A DNA stretch of 64,000 nt from Rhododendron vialii (lineage: Eukaryota; Streptophyta; Magnoliopsida; Ericales; Ericaceae). The notes under the pieces were generated by a model. The model was not told the origin of the DNA and did no database searches. It worked only from the letters and a program-made list of their open reading frames with translations. Position numbers and translations under genes: made by a program. The stretch covers positions 7,822,001-7,886,000 of the forward strand of contig NC_080558.1 in the NCBI RefSeq assembly GCF_030253575.1, in the 5' to 3' direction. Shown piece by piece: positions 1 to 11,989 of the stretch (its first letter is position 1; the number at the start of each line of letters is the position of its first letter).

Positions 1-56
1 AGTGAGCTCGAGAAAGATCAACAATATATAGGCTGAACAGAACAATGGAGACCCTT

Positions 57-252
57 ACTCCCAAGGGGTTTGGTCAACTGGTTGTGAGAAAGCAATAAGT
101 GCTCATTTCATGCGGTCACAAGTTTCATTCTCATAGAGACCAAATATTTCAAACCTTGGGGCCACTGGGGTTATACCCGGTCGTTACCTTCAGAGCTCCA
201 GAATTAGTCGAGGTATGCGCAAACTGGCCCGAACATCCGTTATAAAAAAGAT
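57..252 (+). mobile_element. tRNA-derived SINE
   Basis: A complete short retroposon. It is flanked by perfect 12-bp target-site duplications (ATGGAGACCCTT at 45-56 and 253-264). The 5' part has a box A-like stretch (GGTCAACTGGTT, near 71) and a decayed box B (near 116). The 3' part has the plant SINE body with GGGGTTATACCCGGTCG and CTGGCCCGAACA, then a short A-rich tail. It encodes no protein and depends on LINE machinery. The conserved flanks suggest a fairly recent insertion. Confidence 0.8.
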
Positions 253-264
253 ATGGAGACCCTT

Positions 265-2345
265 TGAGGGAGTAAGAGTATCCAAGTCCTATAAAATATA
301 CGTTTGATAAAAAAATGGAAAAATAACCGTTTTGGCTTTTTTTTTTTTTTTTTGCTCGGCAAAAGGAAAATTTTTATTAAGCTCGACAAGGGTACATCGA
401 GAGAGGAGGCCACATAGGTCCCACCCCAAAAAAAGAGCAGGAGACCAAATGGCAAAGGGGAAACGAAAAAAAACAGAGGGGACACTTCCAACAGGTCAGT
501 TGGAGGTGCAAAACATAGAAATCACAACACTCCCAAAATTCTACAGTCAAATCCTCTTACGCCTTATCACCTCTATGCCCCTTTTGAAGTCTTCCACTGA
601 GTATTCCGTAACATTAAACTTTGCCTTGATCCAAAATGCCACTCTAGTTTTGATCAAGTCCACAACTTCCGCAACATCCGGATGCTTGTTACTGAAGATA
701 ACCTCATTTCTGGTAGTCCAGATTGACCATAAACCTGCGAACAAAATTGATTCCCAACATTTCTTTTCCAGGTTTTTGAAAGAGTTGTTAAACCATATTG
801 CTATGAAGTCCATAATTGTTGGAGGACAAATCCAGAGAACGCCCCACCACCTCAATATACCTGTCCACACTTCCCACGAGAATCTGCAGTGGAGTAGTAG
901 GTGTCTTGGGGTTTCACAAGTCTCTGCACAAAGGGGGCACTCTTGTGCCCCTTCATCAAAAATTAATCCTCGATTTGCCAAAACAAATCTCGAAGCAATT
1001 TTGTCTTGAGCCGCCATCCAAACAAACACCTCCACTTTAAGGGGGGAGAAGCTCTTCCAAATACGATGAAGGTTTGAATCTTCATAACAATTGAGTTCCT
1101 CCCATTTGGTGTAGGCTGATCCTACAGAGAAAGAGTTGCTCTTGTCCTTGGTACATAGTAACCTGTCATCTAGATCCCTTACTAAGTTGATCTCTACTAG
1201 CTTGTGTTGTAACTGAAGCAAACTTGCCTTCTCCCTATCAAATAAGTCCCATCTGAAATTAAGTGACCACCAGCCGAGTGTTGAGCTCTGTCCTATGTCA
1301 GCAATTCTGGTATCTTGTTGTAAGGATGCCGCATAAAGTCTAGGATATTGGCTGTTAAGAGGAGTCTCCCCAAGCCACTTATGCTCCCAGAATTTTGTTC
1401 AGTTACCCGATTTTACCTCAATCTTGAAACCGTCATGAAGGAACTTGCCAAATTTCGAGGAGATATCGCCCACTGAACAAATATCTTTCCAAACAGTTGA
1501 TGATCTTGAAGGCACTGGGATCTGCGTAACCATTCACGATAATCTAGCCCGTACTTCATAGAGATCACCTTATGCCATAAAGCTCCTTTCTCCTTGTGGA
1601 ATCTCCACCACCATTTCGCAAGGAGAGATAAGTTGTGATCCAGAAGTTTCTTGATACCTAAACCACCCCTTTTCCTACTTTTTGTCAAGCAGCTCCATTT
1701 TACCAGGTGTAACTTCTTTCCCTCCAATGTGTCTCCCCAGAAGAATTACCTTTGAATTTTCTCAATTGACTTGGCCACAGCGATAGGCATTTTGAACAAA
1801 GACATAAAGTAGATAGGTAAATTGCTGAGAGAAATGTCCAAAATGACGGACCTAGGGACAACGCTGCGCTCTGCGCAGCACAGTCCCCTAGACTGGCATG
1901 AAAGAGACTTGACTTATAGGACTTAATTTGGTCGTGACCGCGTAATATACTTGCCCAAAATGACTTCCAACTAAGAAAAGGAAGACTTTGAAATTTCGGC
2001 ATAAAGGCATATTGTTCCATTTTTCGTCTTTTATTTTTTTATAACCGAATATTCAGGTCAGCTTGTATGCATCTCGAATATTCATAGGGACCTAAAACTA
2101 ACAGCTAGGCAATCTTTCAGTGGCCCCAATGTTTAGAATGTTTGACTTTTGTAAGATTCAAATTTACGATATCTCTTGAACAAGCCTCTTTAGTTATTTT
2201 TCCATATTCATTTAGCCAAATCCGGTTTCCTTCTAGTTATTGTTCCCTTTTTTGGTCCTTTAACGAATCTACTACTTTCATTGTCCAGGAAAAACAAATA
2301 TATTTTATCCTAACTTTAATCTAGAGAATTTTCAACCATGAGCTT
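265..2345 (+). repeat. Host repeat R, copy A left part, interrupted by a LINE
   Basis: The stretches 280-335 and about 1897-2345 match 52005-52480, and the later part matches 27400-27850. These are the left part of a host duplication unit that precedes the secreted-peptide genes. The copy is cut by the LINE at 336-1870 and, at its right edge, by the LTR element at 2346. The remainder continues at 15090. No coding function is seen. Confidence 0.75.
336..1870 (-). mobile_element. 5'-truncated LINE (L1-type) fragment
   Basis: Read on the minus strand, this ends in a poly(A) tract, seen as poly(T) at 338-355. The minus frame over 1413-1835 gives the end of a LINE reverse transcriptase, with a fingerprint such as KLHLVKWSCLTKSRKRGGLG. 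The frame at 547-1221 gives the zf-RVT zinc-binding domain (W-x-C-P-L-C ... H-L-L-L-H-C) and the stretch after it. The endonuclease and most of the RT are missing, which is usual for 5' truncation during target-primed reverse transcription. Frames are broken, including an in-frame stop near 1744, so it is dead. The exact 5' boundary and target duplication were not resolved; a small GC-rich palindrome lies at 1862-1880. Confidence 0.8.
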
Positions 2346-3140
2346 TGTAGGCATGTAAAATTTCTAGCCTATCACAAATCGCCACGTGTTGCTAGGGCAT
2401 ACAAATTGGCCAATCAAATGTCGCCAAGTGCCTATAAGTCAAAGTCAAAATTTCATGGACAGGCCAATCAAGTGATGCCAAGTGTCCGTGGTCAAAAGTC
2501 AGAGACATGTAAATGGACCAATCAAATGGTGCCACGTGTCAAAATGACACAGTTATTATTTTATCAAGTCCGGCCAATCAAATTAGGCTAATTGGTGAAT
2601 AATAATATATCTCTTTATATAATTACCTTTTCTAAAATAAAAAGAAAGGAAAGATAATTATCAAATTATTATTATTCTTTTTTCAATAAAGGAAATAATT
2701 AAAGAGATCAATATGGAAGGTTAGGGTTGGAGTCTCCACCCAAACCCTTATAAATAGAGGTGTTTCCTCTCATATTTTTCCATCTGCACATTGAAGCAAA
2801 AAGCTCCAGAGCTCTGAAGATCGAAGCCTTCAAATCCTTCAGAATTCTTCAAGTGTGCATCCAACAAGAAGGTTCTTCGAATCGAAGCCTCAAAGCCTCG
2901 AAGAACATTCAATCCAAGTTATCAACTTCTTCGCAAATCACGGAGAAGATTTCGCCATTTGATTCGAGATCAAGCACAAAGCCCTCGTTTCAACAATCGA
3001 AGAGAAGAATCAGAAGACTTTATTTTCTTTGATTAGAAAATAGATCAGAGATTGTAAACCCTAATTTCATACATCAATAAAATTGACTCTTGTTCAACAT
3101 TTTTCCGTCTTTTTCGCAGACTCGAAATTTGTGTTCAACA
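2346..3140 (+). repeat. 5' LTR of the Tat element
   Basis: Begins TGTAGGCATG and ends TTCAACA. U3 carries four CCAATCA boxes at a near-regular 54-56 bp spacing (2410, 2464, 2518, 2574), interleaved with CACGTG G-boxes or their variants. A TATA box (TATAAATA) lies at 2749-2756. The following R/U5 part is rich in TCGAAG-type motifs. A 90-codon open frame at 2760-3032 is shared with the 3' LTR and is probably incidental leader sequence. Confidence 0.95.
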
Positions 3141-3146
3141 GATTTT

Positions 3147-3164
3147 TGGCACGCCCGGTGGGAC
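3147..3164 (+). other. Candidate primer-binding site
   Basis: Six bases after the 5' LTR lies TGGCACGCCCGGTGGG, which has the TGG start expected of a plant retrotransposon primer-binding site. The matching tRNA was not determined. Confidence 0.6.
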
Positions 3165-3212
3165 AATCTTTACTTCTCATCTCTTCTCTTCAACAAATCA
3201 AGCAAATTCTCA

Positions 3213-5060
3213 ATGGCTGCTAAGAAGAACAGTTCCAAGGCTTCAAAGGCTCCTAAGAACAACAGTTCAAAGGCCCTTCGAGCTAAGGTTGTACGTTTCA
3301 AGTCTTCAACCATTGCAAATCCTGGCTCTGGATCGTATGCTAGAAGTGGTGGTCCAATAACTCGAAGCAAGTCAAAGGCTGCAGCTCAAGCATATGCACA
3401 AGCCTCGCTTCTACCTAAACCAAACTCTGCCGTTGGTGCTGATCTACCGAAAGCATCGCTAACCTTCACAAGCTCACCAAAAGGGAAGGAAGGCGTCTCT
3501 ACCATGGAGGCAGCAAAAGACATGGCAACCATCATTAAGAATCCCTTTGTTTATCCTCCCATGCTTCATGAGTCTGCTTCAAAAATTCAGAAGAACACGG
3601 AAGAAGGCTATTCATGCAGTTCTGACTCCACCTCTTCTCGAAGCACTATTCTGTCAAACCTCAATGCCTTCACCAAGTCTGGTAGTTCTTCAATCATGGA
3701 TGTTATGACGATAAATGCGGTCAATCTAGAAGAGCAAGTTGCTTCCTTGGCTAAAGCAATTGAGGGCTTGTCAAAAACCGTAGAAGAGCACGATTCAGAA
3801 ATTGCCTTCCTCAAGAACAAAATAGAAACTATGGGGGATTCAAGTCAAATTGGGTCTTCAAACAAACATAAGGAGGTACCAAAAGAATTCTTGCTTTCTG
3901 TTGATGGTTCAATTCCCATGGACCAGCTGAAGGATTTCATTTTAGGCACTATCAAGCAAAAGTACAAGGAGGCATCGAAGTCTTCTTCTACTTATGCTAA
4001 GCCTTATACTCGAAGGATCGACCTTTTGAGGATGCATGTTGGCTACCAGCCACCAAAGTTTCAACAATTCGAGGGCAAAGGCAACCCAAAGCAGCACATT
4101 GCTCACTTTGTGGAAACATGCAACAATGCTGGAACTGATGGTGATCTTCTCGTCAAGCAGTTTGTTCGAACGCTCAAGGGCAATGCTTTCGACTGGTATT
4201 GCGACCTTGAACCCGGCACGATTGACAATTGGGAGCAGCTGGAACAAGAATTTCTTAACCGTTTCTACAGCACTCGCCGTATTGTTAGTATGTTCGAGCT
4301 TACGAATGCTCGCCAATGGAAGGATGAGCCTGTCATTGATTACATCAATAGATGGCGACACTTGAGTCTAAACTGCAAGGATAGGCTGTCTGAAACTTCT
4401 GGAATCGAGATGTGCATCAAAGGCATGCAGTGGGATCTACAATACATTCTTCAAGGAATCCTGCCTAAAACCTTCGAAGAATTGGCTACTAGAGCTCATG
4501 ACATGGAGCTCACCATCACGGCAAATGGAAGGCAAGGGCTACCAGTGCAAGACTCTCGCAGAGTGCAAGATTCTCGCACCGTAGGAAACAAGCCAGATAT
4601 TCGCAAAGGGGGCAAATTTCTAGTCAAAGAAGGAAAAAAAGAATCCATGGCTATCAATGCTGCACCATTCAAGATCTCTACTAAACTCAAAGAAAAGCAA
4701 GTAGAGAGGTCCACTCCACCCCAAATGAAGGAGAGGAAAAGACTCACGTTGAAGGAGATGCAAGAAAAGGTGTATCCTTTCCCCGATTCAGAGGTCCGTT
4801 CAATGTTTGATCAACTGTTAGATCTGAAACTCATTGAGCTCCCGGAGATGAAGCGACCCGAGGAAGCTAACAAAGTTAATGATCCAAACTACTGCAAATA
4901 CCATCGTTTGGTTAGTCACCCAACCCAACGATGCTTTGTCTTTAAAGAAAAGGTAGTGGAGCTCGCTAGCCAAGGAAAGATCGTCTTGGAGGAAGAAAAA
5001 GAAACCGTAGCTACAAATCAAATTGTGGTTGTTCTACAAGACGAAACTCAACAGCTTTAA
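3213..5060 (+). CDS. gag region of the Tat element
   Basis: Structural polyprotein region. The likely start is the methionine at 3213 (MAAKKNSSK), just outside the LTR; an in-frame upstream ATG at 3090 lies inside the LTR and is less likely. The N-terminal part is basic and serine-rich, and a coiled-coil-like stretch lies around residues 170-210. The retrotransposon gag domain (FVRTLKGNAFDWYCDL, then WEQLEQEFLNRFY) is near residues 300-400. A C-terminal part has a CKYHRLVSHPTQRC zinc-knuckle-like motif. It would form the particle shell and bind the RNA. Confidence 0.85.
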   Translation: MAAKKNSSKASKAPKNNSSKALRAKVVRFKSSTIANPGSGSYARSGGPITRSKSKAAAQAYAQASLLPKPNSAVGADLPKASLTFTSSPKGKEGVSTMEAAKDMATIIKNPFVYPPMLHESASKIQKNTEEGYSCSSDSTSSRSTILSNLNAFTKSGSSSIMDVMTINAVNLEEQVASLAKAIEGLSKTVEEHDSEIAFLKNKIETMGDSSQIGSSNKHKEVPKEFLLSVDGSIPMDQLKDFILGTIKQKYKEASKSSSTYAKPYTRRIDLLRMHVGYQPPKFQQFEGKGNPKQHIAHFVETCNNAGTDGDLLVKQFVRTLKGNAFDWYCDLEPGTIDNWEQLEQEFLNRFYSTRRIVSMFELTNARQWKDEPVIDYINRWRHLSLNCKDRLSETSGIEMCIKGMQWDLQYILQGILPKTFEELATRAHDMELTITANGRQGLPVQDSRRVQDSRTVGNKPDIRKGGKFLVKEGKKESMAINAAPFKISTKLKEKQVERSTPPQMKERKRLTLKEMQEKVYPFPDSEVRSMFDQLLDLKLIELPEMKRPEEANKVNDPNYCKYHRLVSHPTQRCFVFKEKVVELASQGKIVLEEEKETVATNQIVVVLQDETQQL

Positions 5061-5549
5061 GCGCCACAGAGTGTGAAGATTCAATTTGGGTCGTCCGATC
5101 CAATTGAGGTAGTGCGATGTCATTCTGTTCAACAGCTTGAGGGCAGCATCTGTGCCAAGGCAAAAGTAGATGACAAGGATGGCGAAGGATGGACCCTTGT
5201 TACTCGCAGAAAGAAGAAGTGCGAGCTAAAAGTGAAGCATCCTCAATCCGTGGCCCCAAAGCCTAGTCTCAGAAGGAGGCATACAAGAAGGCAACAAAGA
5301 AAGAAGAAGCTGAAGAAAATAGCTTCAAACTTGAAAGAAGACATCCCTGTCCAAAGACTACGCACTCCGTTTACTTTATGGGACTTCTTACCCGAATCAA
5401 TTCGCAACACCAGTCTTTTTGAAGCTTCATGCAATACTGTGAGTTGTGAAGAAACTGAAGAGACGGAACTAGAGTCGCCTCTTGCATATAAGCACTCTCC
5501 AATCCATCTTGGCTCTACCATCTGTGCCAAAGATTGCTCTGCTCGCGTT

Positions 5550-5960
5550 GGAGCCATTACACTCTCCGACGAAGATTTATTGCTTGGCGCAACTCCACAT
5601 AATCGTCCGCTTTTTGTCTCTGGATACCTATGCAAACAAAGAGTCAATAGGATGCTCCTGGATGGTGGATCTGCGGTCAACATCTTGCCTCTTCATACTC
5701 TGAAGGAACTCAATATCTCTATGGCAGATCTAGCACCTAGTCGTCTCATGATCCAAGGATTCAATCAAGGGGGGCAAAGAGCTGTTGGCGTCATTCGTCT
5801 GGATTTAGTCATCGATGATATGACTTCAAGCGCACTGCTCCATGTCATTGATGCCAAAACCTCTTACAATGTAATGCTAGGGCGGCCGTGGCTCCATGAG
5901 AATGGCGTTGTCCCATCAACCCTCCATCAATGCTTCAAGTACTGCAAAGATGGTGTGACA
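5550..5960 (+). pseudogene. Protease region of the Tat element
   Basis: Aspartic protease-type region that would process the element's polyprotein. It shows LLDGGSAVNILPLHTL, a variant of the retropepsin D-S/T-G-A active-site loop, followed by a flap-like region and the family motif VMLGRPWLH. Part of a coding region that is broken overall. The function follows from family knowledge. Confidence 0.75.
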
Positions 5961-7279
5961 AAGAAGGTGGTAGCCGATGACAAACCCTTTAGCGAGACTG
6001 AATCCCATTTTGCTGATGCTAAATTCTATTTGGCAAACATGGTGTTGACGGAATTAGTGCCAGCTGCCTCTTCATCAAGTTACAAACCCTCTAAAGTTAA
6101 TGACCTTCAAATTGGTAAAACCAACATTCTTACTAAGGCAAAGAAGGAAACTGGTCAAGGTGGCAAGCATCACGTGGAAGATCCATCAAAGAAGAAAGGC
6201 ACGCCAACACTTCGATATGTACCAAAGTTGCAAAAAAATGAAGAGTCGGCCTTGAAAGGATTAACACTCCCAGCCACTGACCTTGACGAAGCAAAGGTTG
6301 CTCCACCCCTAAAAGGATTCATTCATGCCACACATGGCCCTCAAGTGGAGCATGAATACCTGCCTTCACAGAGGACAAATGGCTTCGATCCTAATGCCTA
6401 CAAGCTGTTCGCAAAGGCTGGACATAATCCAAAAGGTTCAACCACTCTAGGGAGACTTTTGCCTGAAGTGACTGGCGAAAAAATACATGGCTTGAACCCG
6501 ACTCAGAAAATGCTCAAGCAAAAGGGATATTCTATTAAGGAGTCCCAAGCAAGCCTTGGATACACTGCACCTGCTCCTGCTCGCATCTTCATAAAGAAGT
6601 CGAGCAACAACCACATTACGGCAGAAGAATGTACTTCAACACCAAAGGCATCGGTCTTCGTTCGCTTAAGTGCTCTGAAATCAAAAAGGTCAGTCTTTGA
6701 CAGATTGACTCCTCAAGAAGAAGTTGTCTCACCAACCGCCACTAGAGGACCCATTCAAGACAGATTAGGGCCACAAAGCAAAAGCTCCACACATTCTATC
6801 TTGTGCAAGTCTATCCAAAGTAGATTGGGTTTACCAAATGAGATATCTTCAACAAATGCTTCACAAAAGTCTGTCCAAAGTCGATTGGGTGTTTCAAGCA
6901 GTGCCATCGAGAAGACTTCAAAATGGAGGACTGCTCTTTTGTCAGAAGATGACAAAAAATTGAAGAGTAAAATACCCTCTCGCATGAAGTGCCAAACTAC
7001 TCTCATTGTGGCAACTGATGATGCATTGCTAAGAGTAAGGCAACAAACTGTGGTGCTGACCAGAGTACCTTCTAAGGAATTGGATCGTTGTCTTGATGAA
7101 GAATCTGCCATTTCCTCCTTCCATATCACGGCAACTTGTAATGAAATTCAAGTAGAAGAAGATGCTGAAGATGCTCCACCAGAGTTAGAAGAAGGAGTGA
7201 GGTCCATTATCGACGATCTAAAGGAGATCAATTTAGGGACTGAAGATGACCCGCGACCAACTTACATCAGCGCTTTGCT

Positions 7280-8200
7280 CACCCTTGAAGAAGAAATTGC
7301 CTACACCGAGCTTCTACGTGAGTATAAGGACGTCTTCGCTTGGAGTTATAAGGAGATTCCTGGATTAGACCCAAGAGTCGCAGTCCATCATCTAGCGGTA
7401 AAGCATGGCATCAGACCTATCAAGCAATCTCAAAGATGCTTCCGACCAGATTTGGTCCCTAAAATCGAAGCAGAGATCAATAAACTCATCAAAGCTGGTT
7501 TCATTCGAGAAGTCAAATACCCTACTTGGATTTCAAGCATCGTCCCAGTGAAAAAGAAGAATGGGCAAATCCGAGTATGTGTGGACTTTCGTGATTTGAA
7601 CAACACATGTCCGAAAGATGACTTCCACTCCCTATACCAGAGCTCATGGTTGATGCCACTACTGGACATGAGGTCTTATCATTCATGGATGGTTCATCTG
7701 GATATAATCAAATTCGCATGGCTCCGCAAGATGAAGAGCTCACAGCTTTTCGTACACCAAAATGCATCTACTGTTACAAAGTTATGCCTTTTGGCTTGAA
7801 GAACGCAGGTGCCACATACCAAAGAGCAATGCAAAAGATCTTCGATGACGTGCTTCACAAAAATGTGGAGTGTTATGTCGATGATTTAGTCGTGAAGACC
7901 AAGAAACGAGCCGACCATCTTCATGATCTGAGGCAAGTGTTTGAGCGGCTGCGAAGGTACCAACTTAGGATGAATCCCTTGAAGTGTGCTTTTGGGGTTA
8001 CGTCTGGAAAGTTTCTTGGGTTCATTGTGCGCCACCGTGGCATAGAGATTGAACAAGCTAAAATTGACGCTATCTTGAAAATGCCTGAACCTCGAAACAT
8101 TCACGAGTTGAAGAGTCTTCAAGGACGATTGGCTTACCTTCGTCGCTTCATATCAAATTTGGCTGGGCGTTGTCAACCATTCAGCCGCCTCATGAAGAAA
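7280..8200 (+). pseudogene. Reverse transcriptase region of the Tat element
   Basis: Ty3/gypsy reverse transcriptase signatures are present: a palm and fingers stretch with VPVKKKNGQIRVCVDFRDLN, then MPFGLKNAGATYQRAM and the catalytic YVDDLVVK. It would copy the element RNA into DNA. The region belongs to a broken coding region and is described only as a fossil. Confidence 0.85.
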
Positions 8201-8289
8201 GGGACTTCTTTTGATTGAGATGAAGCATGCGATAATGCCTTCAAGAACATTAAATCATATTTGACGAGACCACCTGTTCTCACCGCTCC

Positions 8290-9045
8290 TAAACCTGGAT
8301 GACCTTTAATCTTGTATGTTGCAGCCCAAGAGCGTTCAGTGGGGGCCTTGCTTGCTCAAGAGAATGATGAAGGGAAAGAAGGCGCCTTGTACTACTTGAG
8401 TAGAATGATGCTACCTCATGAATTGAACTATTCTACAATTGAGAAGATGTGCTTAGCTCTAGTGTTCGCAATTGAAAAGATGCGACACTATTTTCAAGCT
8501 CACACTGTGCATCTCATCTCCAAGGCTAACCCAATCAAATACGTCATGACAAAGCCGGTCCTCACCGATCGATTGGCAAGATGGTCTCTTCTCTTTCAAC
8601 AATACGAGATCATCTATGTACCTCAAAAGGCTGTTAAAGGGCAGGCTCTAGCTGATTTTTTGGCGGATCATCCTATACCAGCCGAGTGGGAGTTGTCCGA
8701 AGAATTGCCTGATGAAGACGTCATGGTGGTAGAAGTTCGTCCCCCATGGATAATGTACTTTGATGGTGCGTCACATCGAAATGGCGCAGGCGCTGGCGTA
8801 GTATTTGTTTCCCCAGAAGGAGATGTATTGCCTTATGCTTTCACCCTCACACAAAATTGTTCAAACAATGAGGCTGAGTACCAAGCTCTCATTCTTGGAC
8901 TGGAGATGGCAGTTGAAGCAAAACATCTGCAACTCAAGGTATATGGAGACTCAATGTTGATCATCAACCAACTCCTCAACATCTATGAAGTGAGGAAGCC
9001 TGAACTCATGCCTTTCAATAACTACGCACGTCACTTGATTGCATG
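8290..9045 (+). pseudogene. Double RNase H region of the Tat element
   Basis: Two RNase H modules follow one another. The first is the usual gypsy RNase H (around 8310-8680, ALYYLSRMM ... NYSTIEKMCLALVFA). The second is an archaeal-type RNase H (around 8740-9040, MYFDGASHRNGAGAGVVF ... NNEAEYQALILGL ... VYGDSMLIINQL). The second module is the diagnostic acquisition of the Tat lineage. Confidence 0.85.
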
Positions 9046-9217
9046 ACTTGGTGGTGTCACTCTGGAACATGTACCGTGAGGCGAAAATAGGCAGGCTGAC
9101 GCACTTGCAAAGCTTGCTTCTACACTTGCTTTTCCTGACCAAGAGACGCACGTTCCAATATGCCGAAGTTGGGTCATACCTCCAATCTTTGACGATGAAG
9201 GCAATGGTGAAAAAGAA

Positions 9218-10501
9218 GTGAATGTTGTCTCAGTGCTTGAAATTGAAACAGAGGATTGGCGCCAACCCCTTATCGATTATCTGCAACATGGGAAACTGCC
9301 TGATGATCCACATAGGAGAGCGGATGTGAAGCGTCGAGCCCCTCGATTCATTTACTATAAAGACACGCTTTACCGCCGATCTTTTGAAGGGTTATTCCTT
9401 CGTTGCCTTGAAGAAAATGAAGCCAAAAAAGCTCTGGAAGAAGCTCATTCTGGCATATGTGGCGCTCATCAATCTGGCCCAAAACTTCATTTTCGCATCA
9501 AAAGAATGGGCTACTATTGGCTAACCATGGTCAAGGATTGCATGGAGTACGCTAAGAGATGTCATGCTTGCCAAGTCCACGCCAATTTTATACATCAACC
9601 GCCAGAACTGCTCCATCCAACTGTCACTTCTTGGCCTTTTGATGCATGGGGGATGGATGTCGTGGGGCCCTTGCCGAAGTCTTCTGATGGTCACTTGTAC
9701 ATCTTGGCTGCGACTGACTACTTCTCCAAATGGGCGGCGGCAATCGCGCTGAAAGAGGTAAAGAAGGAAAATGTCGTCAACTTCATCCGTACTCACCTCA
9801 TCTTTAGATATGGTGTACCGCGTTGCATCATCACGGACAACGGAAAGAATTTCTACAACAGTGCCATGGCCAGACTTTGCCAAAAATTTGGCTTCAAGCA
9901 GCATACCTCTACTATGTACAACCCGCCTGCAAATGGTCTTGCGGAAGCATTTAACAAGACTCTTGGAAACTTATTGAAGAAAGTAGTTGCCAAAGCAAAT
10001 AGGGATTGGCCTGAGAGAATGGAAGAAGCTCTTTGGGAGTATCGAACCACATATCGAACACCTACACAAGCCACTCCATATGCGCTAGTGTACGGTGTGG
10101 AAGCTGTTTTGCCGCTCGAACGTCAAATCCCATCTTTAAGGATGGCTGTTCAAGAAGGTCTCACTCATGAAGACAATGCTCGCTTGCGCCTTGAAGAACT
10201 AGAAGCACTTGATGAAAAGAGACTTGAGGCACAACAACGTCTTGAGTGTTATCAAGCCCGCATGTCAAAATCATTCAACAAGAAGGTTCGTCTTCGTTCT
10301 TTCCAGAAAGGGGATTTGGGTCTTCCTGTAAGAAGGTCCATCAATACCACCCATAAAATCGGTGGCAAATTCATCTCCAAGTGGGATGGACCATATGTGG
10401 TGCAAGAAGTTTACTCAAGTGGCGCCTACAAAGTGGTTGCTGAAGATGGCTTAAGAGTTGGCCCCATAAATGGCAAATTCTTGAAGCGCTACTACCCTTG
10501 A
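9218..10501 (+). pseudogene. Integrase region of the Tat element
   Basis: The region contains the H-H-C-C zinc-binding module (AHSGICGAHQSG ... CHACQVHA), the DDE core (MDVVGPLPKSSDG, ITDNGKNFYN, and the ANGLAEAFNKT segment with the catalytic E) and a C-terminal chromatin/DNA-binding stretch ending near 10501. It would insert the cDNA, leaving the 5-bp AGCTT duplication seen here. It belongs to an element whose coding region is broken overall. Confidence 0.85.
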
Positions 10502-10600
10502 AGAGCAAACATTACTCCATAATGCATGAGTCTAAACTGCATGTTGCTTCTGGCCCGCATGAGCTAAAACTATGCACGGCCCAAAAAAAAAATCAAAAAA

Positions 10601-10835
10601 TGAACTACGTTTGACTTGATCCCATTTTGGGTACGTAGGCAGCTTGAATTTCGAGCTCAGTCATTCAAAAAGAAAAAAAAATCCTTTTGAACTACGTTTG
10701 GCTTGATCTCATTTTGGATACGTAGGCAACTTGAGAATTTTTCTTAAGTTCAGTCAATCCATCAAAAAAACAAAAACAAAAATTCTTTTGAACTATGTTT
10801 GGTTTGATCTCATTTGGGGTATGTAGCCAGCTTTG
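10601..10835 (+). repeat. Short tandem repeats after integrase
   Basis: Three imperfect copies, about 90-100 bp apart (10601, 10688, 10789), share TGAACTACGTTTGGCTTGAT and TACGTAGGCA. They lie in the 3' non-coding region of the Tat element. Such motifs recur downstream of integrase in plant Tat elements. Confidence 0.75.
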
Positions 10836-11579
10836 GAAAAAATTGTGTTTACTTTATTCTTCAAGGGATAAGTAGACTAAATATTGAAATTTATTCATCA
10901 AACCAAATCAAAGAAACCAAGCAACAAATGATGGATCGTGCGGACGGATTGTTCATTTGACTTCTCAAAAGAACTGGTATATCCTTCTCAAAGTTCAAAT
11001 CGAGACCCCATGCTCCCCAACATATCTTCTATGCAAACGTAGACCTAAGGCACTCCAAGCATTGCCACGTCAGAGTACCCCCTCAAGCTTCATGGAGGAT
11101 GGCAGGAGGAAAAGATGTTCTTTGCCTGAGCTTATTTTGGCATGAACTCTCTAACTTCGTTGGTGATGGCATAAGGTTGCTCTCTTACTTTCGCTTGCTT
11201 CTGCTACGATCTCTTCAACTTCATGAATGGCATAAGGTAAAGTCACTTCCTTGCCTTGGCTTGTTTTTGCATGATCCAACTTCATGGGTGGTGGCAAGAG
11301 GTAGAGTTACTCCCTTGTGTAAGCTTGCTTTGCAGGAATCCTCATGTTGCACAGATGATTGTGGAAGGTAGAATCGCTCCATGGGTCTTACTGGCTTTTG
11401 CACTAAGCTGTCCAACTTCATAGATGACTGCAGAAGGAAGGGTAGGTGGCTTGCCTTGGCCTACTTTTGGCATGAATCCATCAAAACTCCAAGAACGATG
11501 GTAGAAAGTAGAGTCGCTCTCTCTCTCTTGTTTGCTTTTGCCGTGGTCACTCCCACTTCATGGCAAAACCTTCCTAGCA

Positions 11580-11850
11580 AGATTGGCTTCAACATCATGG
11601 CAGGCTTCAAGAACCTCCTAGCATGGCATCAACTGGCTTCAACATTGCGGAAAGCTTCAAGAATCATCCTATCATGGCAGGCACCTTTCGAGCAAAGCAT
11701 TGGCTTCGATGTTATGGCAGGCTTCAAGAACCTCCTAGCATGGCATCAACTGGCTTCAACATTGCGGAAAGCTTCAAGAATCATTCTATCATGGCAGGCA
11801 CCTTTCGAGCAAAGCATTGGCTTCGATGTTATGGCAGGCTTCGAGGACCT
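11580..11850 (+). repeat. 117-bp tandem repeat in Tat 3' region
   Basis: About 2.3 copies of a 117-bp unit; for example, ATGGCAGGCTTC recurs at 11597, 11714 and 11831. 117 is divisible by three, so long open frames cross the array by chance. The two full copies are nearly identical, so this is a recent duplication. Confidence 0.9.
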
Positions 11851-11989
11851 TTTTTTTTTAGCATGGTATAGGCTAGCTTCAATACCGCGGTGACCTTTGA
11901 TGAGTTCTTCCCTGGAATAGGCACAAGGAATTCGCAAAGTAGCAAAAGCCATCGAGCTTTAGCCCGAAGAAACAGCAACAGCGGAGCCT

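Noticed and set aside
2760-3032. 90-codon open frame identical in both LTRs (also 14704-14976)
   Set aside because: It lies in the transcribed leader of the LTR and has no domain; identity reflects the young age of the LTRs, not selection.
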